Assembly (NCBI GenBank): GCA_036874045.1
Contig: JAZBRI010000003.1
Location: 19,817,501 to 19,881,500, forward strand
Direction: 5' to 3'
Origin: Cymodocea nodosa
Lineage: Eukaryota > Streptophyta > Magnoliopsida > Alismatales > Cymodoceaceae
Length of the DNA stretch: 64,000 nt
Under the pieces are notes generated by a model. The model did not search any database and was not told where the DNA came from. It saw nothing but the letters and a program-made list of their open reading frames with translations. Both the position numbers and the translations under genes were made by a program. Each line of letters begins with the position of its first letter. Position 1 is the stretch's first letter. Shown here piece after piece: positions 58,292-64,000 of this stretch.

Positions 58292-58999
58292 CGTGGAGTT
58301 ACACAACGGAACAGAATCGCTCTGATCTTTATTGTTCTAAGTTCTAAATGATTCTGTGGATAATGCCCCCAAACCCTAAGTTTAGTATAAATAAGCCCTA
58401 AATTTAGGCAGGTAATCAGGTCACTTCTCACGCAAAACTCTCGCTCTCTCATCCGTGGAATTACGGTTAACTCCACAGACTTAGTCCGTGGACTTAACTA
58501 CAGTACTTCGTTGAGTTAGAGTTAACTCAACAGGGTAAATTCGTTAACTTATCCAAGACTCAATGGAGTAAGTTTGTAGAGTTAAGTGTAACTCAACGGA
58601 CTTCCTGTAAAGTTATATCTAATAAAAATGCATATAATAATAATTTTTACTTCGGTTAGGACCGAAGAATTTCCAATCGAGCCGATCTTACTTTTTCCAC
58701 ACTTTAAAATTTTTCGATCAAATCGTTATATTCCTCGGTAAAACCTAAATTACATATGTATTTTTTTCCTCTCTTTTTTTTTTCTGTCGATTGAACCAAT
58801 ACTGTACTTTGGTAACATCGACATTAAACTAAATATATTATAAATATCTTTTTTTTTATATTTTTGTGTTTCGATCAGACTGATGGATCCTATCGGTTAA
58901 ATCGCAACAATATTTTTCTTTTTAAAATATATTTCGGTAAAACCGATAATTCCTTTCGGTTTAACCGTGATTATATTTAAATAAGGTTTTTTTTTTTGT
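58292..58999 (-). promoter_or_regulatory. G2 spacer before the aORF: repeat arrays and promoter-like motifs
   Basis: 58640-58975 holds CGGTTAAACCG-like repeats (for example TTCGGTTTAACCG). 58450-58610 holds AACTCAACG/CGTTGAGTTA half-sites. AAACCCTAA at 58371 and TATAAATA at 58386 on the plus strand correspond to the telo-box and TATTTAAA of G1. Same order and spacing as 46431-47032. Confidence 0.5.
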
Positions 59000-61900
59000 T
59001 TAAGTCAAGCTTGAGTAATCCTCTACTTTTACTTATTCTATAATTCCAAAGGAAAACTTTTTGGTATTTTCAAAATAGGCCTAAGTCTTTATCCATTTAC
59101 TTTAAATATATTTTGATTCTTAGGATTTTCAATTTCAATCACTCCATAGGGATAAATATTTCGAACTATGTAAGGTCCTGCCCATCTAAATCTTAATTTT
59201 CCTAGATGGTTATGGAGTTTAGTCATGTAAAGATATACTTCTCGTCCTATTTCAAAGGTTTTTGAAATAATTTTCCTGTCATGCCAGAACTTCATTTTCT
59301 CTTTTTCTCTTACAGTTTTTGAATAAGCTTCTTTCCTAAATTCTTCTAATTCAATCAATTGTATTTTCCTATTTTCTGCAGCTTGATTTAAATTAGTGTT
59401 CAGAGTTTTTAATGCCCAATAAGCTTTATGTTCAATTTCAGCTAGTAAATGACAACTTTTTCCATATACTAGCCTAAAGGATGACATACCTAAGCTTGTC
59501 TTATAAGCAATTCTGTAAGCCCAACCCAAAGTGCATCTATCAATCTATTAGCCCAATCTGTTCTAATAGGATTTACTACTTTTTCTAAGATTAACTTAAT
59601 TTATTTGTTTGCACTTTCTACTTGTCCACTAGTTTGCAGATGATATGATGTTGCAGTTTTATGGTTTACTCCATATTTCTTCATTAAGGCTTCAAAACTT
59701 CTATTACAGAAATGAGTTTCTCTATCACTGATAATAGCTTTAGGTATCCCAAATATAGTAATTATATTGGTTTTTATAAATTATATTACCACTTTGTTGT
59801 CATTAGTTTTTGTAGGAATAGCTTCTATCCATTTAGATACATAATCCACCCCCAACAATATATAATTAAATTGATTAGACGTAGGAAATGGACCCATAAA
59901 ATCTATTCCCCACACATCAAAGATTTCAACCTCAACAATAGGATTAAGAGGTAGCATATTCCTCTTTGATATTCTTCCTATTTCTTGGCATTTTAAACAA
60001 CTTAAGCAATATTTATGAGCATCTTTAAATAGTGTTGGCCAATAAAATCCACATTGCAAAATTTTAGCAACAGTTTTCCCTAAACCAAAATGCCCTCCAC
60101 ATACTTGGTCATGGCAGAAAGACAATATGCTCTAATATTCAGTTTCTGAAATACAACTCCTTAAAACTATATCAAGACATTTCTTAAATAAATATGGATC
60201 TTCCCAATAGTAATATTTTACTCTTGAAAAGAACAATTTCTTATCCTGTCTATTCCAATCTTTAGGTGTTAAACCAGTAACTAAGTAATTAACTATGTCT
60301 GCATACCAAGGCATTGTGTTGATGGTCATTAATTGTTCATCAAGAAAATTATCCTTAATTTCAATATTTGATTTTCTATTTGTAATCTTGATAAATGATC
60401 TGCTACTACATTCTCACAACCTTTTTTATCTTTAATTTCTAGATCAAATTCTTGTAATAATAATATCCACCGGATCAATCTAGGTTTGGTCTCTTTTTTT
60501 GCTATTAGGTGTTTTAAAGCTAAATGATCTGTGTATACTATCACTTTAGCTCCAATCAGATATGATCTAAACTTTTCTAAGGCAAACACAATAGCTAACA
60601 ATTCTTTTTTAGTAGTTGTATAATTAACTTGAGCATCATTTAAGGTTTTGCTTGCATAGTGAATCACTCTAGGAGATTTTTCTATCTTCTGTCCCAACAC
60701 TACTCCTACAACAAAATCAGATGCATCGCACATTAATTCAAATGGATGGCTCCAATTAGGTGCTTGTATTATAGGAGTTGAGATTAAGCCAGTTTTAAGC
60801 TTGAAAAATGCTTCTTTGCAATTTTTATCAAAGTTAAATGGGATATCTTTTAATAGATTAGTTAAAGGTCTAGCTATTTTGCTAAAATCTTTAATGAATC
60901 TTCTATAAAATCCTGCATGTCCTAGAAATGATCTAATATCTTTTCCTGATTTAGGTTCTGGTAGATTAGAAATTACTTCTATTTTAGCTTTATCTACTTC
61001 CAGCCCTTTCTTTGAAACAACATGTCCCAAGACTATTCCTTGTTTAACCATGAAGTGACATTTTTCCCAATTTAGAACTAGCTTTTTTTCCACACAGCAT
61101 TTTAATACTTAGTCTAAATTGTTTAAACACACTTCATATGAAGTTCCATACATAGTAAAATCATCCATAAATATTTCTAAAAAATCTTTAGTCATTCCAA
61201 TGAATATGCCCTACATACACATTTGAAAGGTAGCTAGTGCATTGCAAAATCCGAATGGCATTCTCTTAAAAGCATAAGTTTCATTAGGACATGTGAAAGT
61301 TGTTTTCTCTTGATCTTCTAATGCTACTGGAACTTGGTTATATCCTAAATACCCATCTAGGAAACAAAAATATTCTTACCCTGCTAATTTCTCTAGCATT
61401 TGGTCTATAAAAGGTAATGGATAATGATCTTTCCTAGTCACAACATTCAACTTTCTATAGTCTATACACACTCTCTAGCCTGATTGAATTCTAGTAGGTA
61501 TCAAGTCCTGACTTTCATTCTTAATAACTGTTAATCCTGATTTCTTAGGAACTACATTGATACATGGATTGGACTAACCCATGAGCTATCAGAAATCAGA
61601 TAAATTATGTCATTATCTAACCATTTCACTATTTCCTTCTTGACTACTTCTTTAAGGTTTGGATTTAATCTCCTCTTAGGAATTCTAATTGGTTTAGCAT
61701 TCTCTTCTAAATATATGTGGTGACAGTATAAAGTTGCATTTAACCCTTTTATATCAGCCATAGTCCATCTTATTGCTTCTTTATAAGTTTTTACTACATC
61801 TTTTAATTTAGAAATTTGATCCTCTTTTAAATCTGAAGCAATAATGATTGGACATGTTTGTTTTTCTTCCAAAAATATATAGGTTAATTCAAGAGGTAAA

Positions 61901-63533
61901 GGTTTTAAATCTAAATGCTAACCATCAGAAGCTAGGGCTCCTAATCTAACATTTTCACTATTAAACTCTTCTTGATCTCCTTCTATATCTATGCTTTCAC
62001 TTACTTCTAAATTTTCAAAATTTAGTTGCCTATTTAATTCTTCTTGAATCACATCATCTAGCATATCTCCATCATCCTCTAAAAAATCTATAGTATATAA
62101 GGACATTTCTAACTCCTCGAACTTTTCTAATTTGAAAATGTTTAAATGAGTATCCTCATTACCATATGCTAACTTCATCATTCCAATTTTACAATTTATA
62201 ACAACCCCTGATGTTGCTAAGAATGGTCTTCCCAAAATTAAAGATGTATCATGATTTTGATGCTTAATTTGTTGGGAATCCAAAATCACAATATCAATGA
62301 GATATATGAAGTTGTTGATTTTAATTAGGACATCCTCTACTTTTCCTCTAAGGTATCTTATACTTCTATCAGCTAATTGAATGACAATCCTAGTAAGGAT
62401 TAAGCCTTCTAATCCTAAGGATGCAAATATATCACTAGGCATAACATTTATACCTACACCTAGGTCTATTAAGGTTCTTTCTAGAATGGTATTTCCTATG
62501 GTGCATGATATAACAGGGATTCCAAGATCAGATAACTTTTTAGGAATTTATGGCATAAATAGGGAACTACTTTGCTTAGCTAAAAAGACTTTTCTTAAAA
62601 CTTTTCTCTTTCTTTTCTTAGTACACCAATCCTTAAGAAATTTAGCACAAGGTGGCATTTTTTGCAATAAGTCTAACAAAGGAATGTTAACTTGTACTTT
62701 TTCAAAAATTTCTCTAATTTTTTCTTATTTTTTAGGAAATGTTTGTTGTAATCTTTCAAGATAGGGTGCTAGTGATTGTGATTTACAAGATTCTTTTTCT
62801 TTCATTTGATCATTTTTAATCTCATTTTCAGATTCAGGTTTTTCTTCATTAATTTCTAAGTTTTCAGATATTACATTTTCATTATGATTTTGAATTTCCT
62901 TCTTATCCACCTTCATATTACTTTCTCTTTGAATTTCTAGTGGTATGTTAGTTCCATATCTTAATGTTATACATACATCTTCTAGATTTTCATTACTTTC
63001 ATGATATTCTTGTATTTCATTTTCATGATTATGATTTTCAATTGTTTTTAGTTTTAAATTACATTCTTTAAATTCTATTGCATTGCTATTTTCTTTTGTC
63101 TATATGTCTTGCAAATTATGCAAATCTGTAACATTAAAGTTTTCATTTGTGTTTTCCTATTGCATAACTTGTAATTTCATTGTAAATTCATCCAATGCTT
63201 TTACTTTTCTTTCAAGATCATCTAATCTCATTGCATTCAATTTTTGATCAATTTTCATTATGGTTTTTTCAGTTTCATATATGATATCAATTTTAGGTTC
63301 TGAATATTCTTCCTTATAATTTAATTGGTTGACCTCTTGTTGTTGATACATGTATTGTTCTAGTTTGTCCATGTTTTTCTCTAAGCTACACTTCAGTCTG
63401 TCATACCTATCCCAAACTTCCTTGTCTCTCAACATATTACACGTTCTAAACTAACCATTAATTGGGGAAACTATAGGATTCTCATACTCAGTTCTATTAT
63501 ATTTACTATAATTCATTTGTTGTTCATGTGATC
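59000..63533 (-). pseudogene. pol: Gypsy protease-RT-RNase H-integrase of G2, broken
   Basis: Minus strand from the G3 junction (inside the linker after the zinc knuckle). A lysine-rich linker is followed by protease, with the active site changed from DLGAG to DLGVG near 62460; RT with GWRVCIDYRKLNVV-like sequence near 61460 and FMDDF near 61165; RNase H ([18 protein letters not shown]) in the longest open stretch, 61093-60329; and integrase ([29 protein letters not shown]) to 59000. Stops TAA near 62725, TAG near 61212 and TAA at 59781 match G1. Others are private, for example a TAA near 59089 where G1 has CAA. Confidence 0.88.
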
Positions 63534-64000
63534 TGTTTAGAATGAAAAAGTGCATAATATTAACGGTTAAATGATGGTTAATTACATAATATTTAGCTTA
63601 TCATATGAGAATTAAGTCATTATATTATAATTGCACTATTATAAGCTTTAATGAAAGAATCTACATAATTTCAGGGAATTAATGTTAATTAAGTACATTG
63701 TTGAATTATCGGTAAGTTACAGGCTTTGAAATTCCTGAGTATCTGAATTTTTTGTTATTTCGGAGAGTTATATTGCATGTACCAGATAGTTATGTTTTAA
63801 ATGCTTAAAGAATATTTTATTATTTCCTGTAGTACACGTGTTGTAACCTTAATGCATGACTTAAGTGGATTTTCAGTAAGTTATATGGTAACTATCTGAA
63901 ATACATCTGAGCATCGGACAGTTAGATATGTAAGTATCTGAAATATTTGAACTTGTTAAGTTAGAATTATGCACGTTTTGAATTTGAATGCTTTAGTGTA
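63534..64000 (+). repeat. G3: start of another gypsy LTR, cut by the window end
   Basis: TGTTTAGAATGAAAAAGTGC is the G-family LTR start, in plus orientation. It follows the G1 LTR through the CGGAGAGTTA and ACGTG motifs. It interrupts G2 pol between codons matching G1 41936-41950. TGATC at 63529-63533 is the expected left target duplication; the right end lies outside the window. Confidence 0.85.

Larger units (their letters stand above)
21217..63533 (-). mobile_element. G2: Ty3/gypsy (Athila/Tat-like) element, minus strand, interrupted
   Basis: Read on the minus strand: pol (63533-59000), spacer, accessory ORF (58291-56587 continuing at 39810-39274), spacer, Gag capsid ORF (27782-26435), F-box ORF (26209-25073), 3' non-coding, purine tract and 3' LTR (23330-21217). 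E3 and G1 are nested in it, and G3 removes its 5' end at 63534. The pieces join in register with the uninterrupted homologous parts of G1. About 480 bases between aORF and gag are missing at the left end of E3. Confidence 0.9.

Overview
The window looks like nuclear DNA of a flowering plant, probably a eudicot. It is very AT-rich and consists, as far as I can read, entirely of LTR retrotransposons inserted into one another. I found no host gene, tRNA, rRNA or CRISPR array. Two superfamilies are present: Ty1/copia elements of Sirevirus type (initiator-tRNA-Met primer site, AAAGGGGGAGA purine tracts, CCCCCCTCT near the LTR end) and Ty3/gypsy elements of Athila/Tat type (TGGTGCCGTTG primer site, DLGA protease, FMDDF reverse transcriptase). 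I cannot name the species.

Layout. 1-2308: 3' end of a copia element (E0). 2309-2647: scrap of a gypsy accessory ORF on the minus strand (G4). 2648-4146: inverted solo LTR. 4147-19594: copia element E2, whose 5' LTR is split by the complete copia element E1 (4603-13068, target duplication AAAAA). 19595-21216: copia pol fragment E4. 21217-63533: minus-strand gypsy element G2, interrupted by copia element E3 (27946-38930) and by complete gypsy element G1 (39811-56586, target duplication AATCC), and cut at its upstream end by the LTR of another gypsy element (G3, 63534-64000).

The most unusual content is the gypsy family G. Both copies have the same order: LTR, primer site, nucleocapsid-type zinc knuckle, protease, reverse transcriptase, RNase H, integrase, accessory ORF (aORF), Gag capsid domain, F-box gene, purine tract, LTR. 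The Gag capsid domain therefore lies downstream of pol and apart from its zinc knuckle, and an intronless F-box gene is carried next to the 3' LTR. The aORF resembles the accessory ORFs of other plant LTR elements. A homologous aORF sits in the envelope position of copia elements E0 and E3. E3 also shares about 0.8 kb of non-coding DNA and a stretch of LTR with the gypsy family, so material has moved between the superfamilies.

The inter-ORF spacers carry inverted arrays of TAACTCAACG/CGTTGAGTTA. The aORF spacers also carry TATA-like and telo-box motifs. I infer that some downstream ORFs are transcribed from internal promoters. All coding regions are broken by stops and frameshifts. Many stops are TAG where a sister copy has CAG or TGG, as expected from deamination of methylated cytosine. 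Three stops in the gypsy pol frame are shared by G1 and G2. All comparisons were made by eye; no alignment or database search was run.
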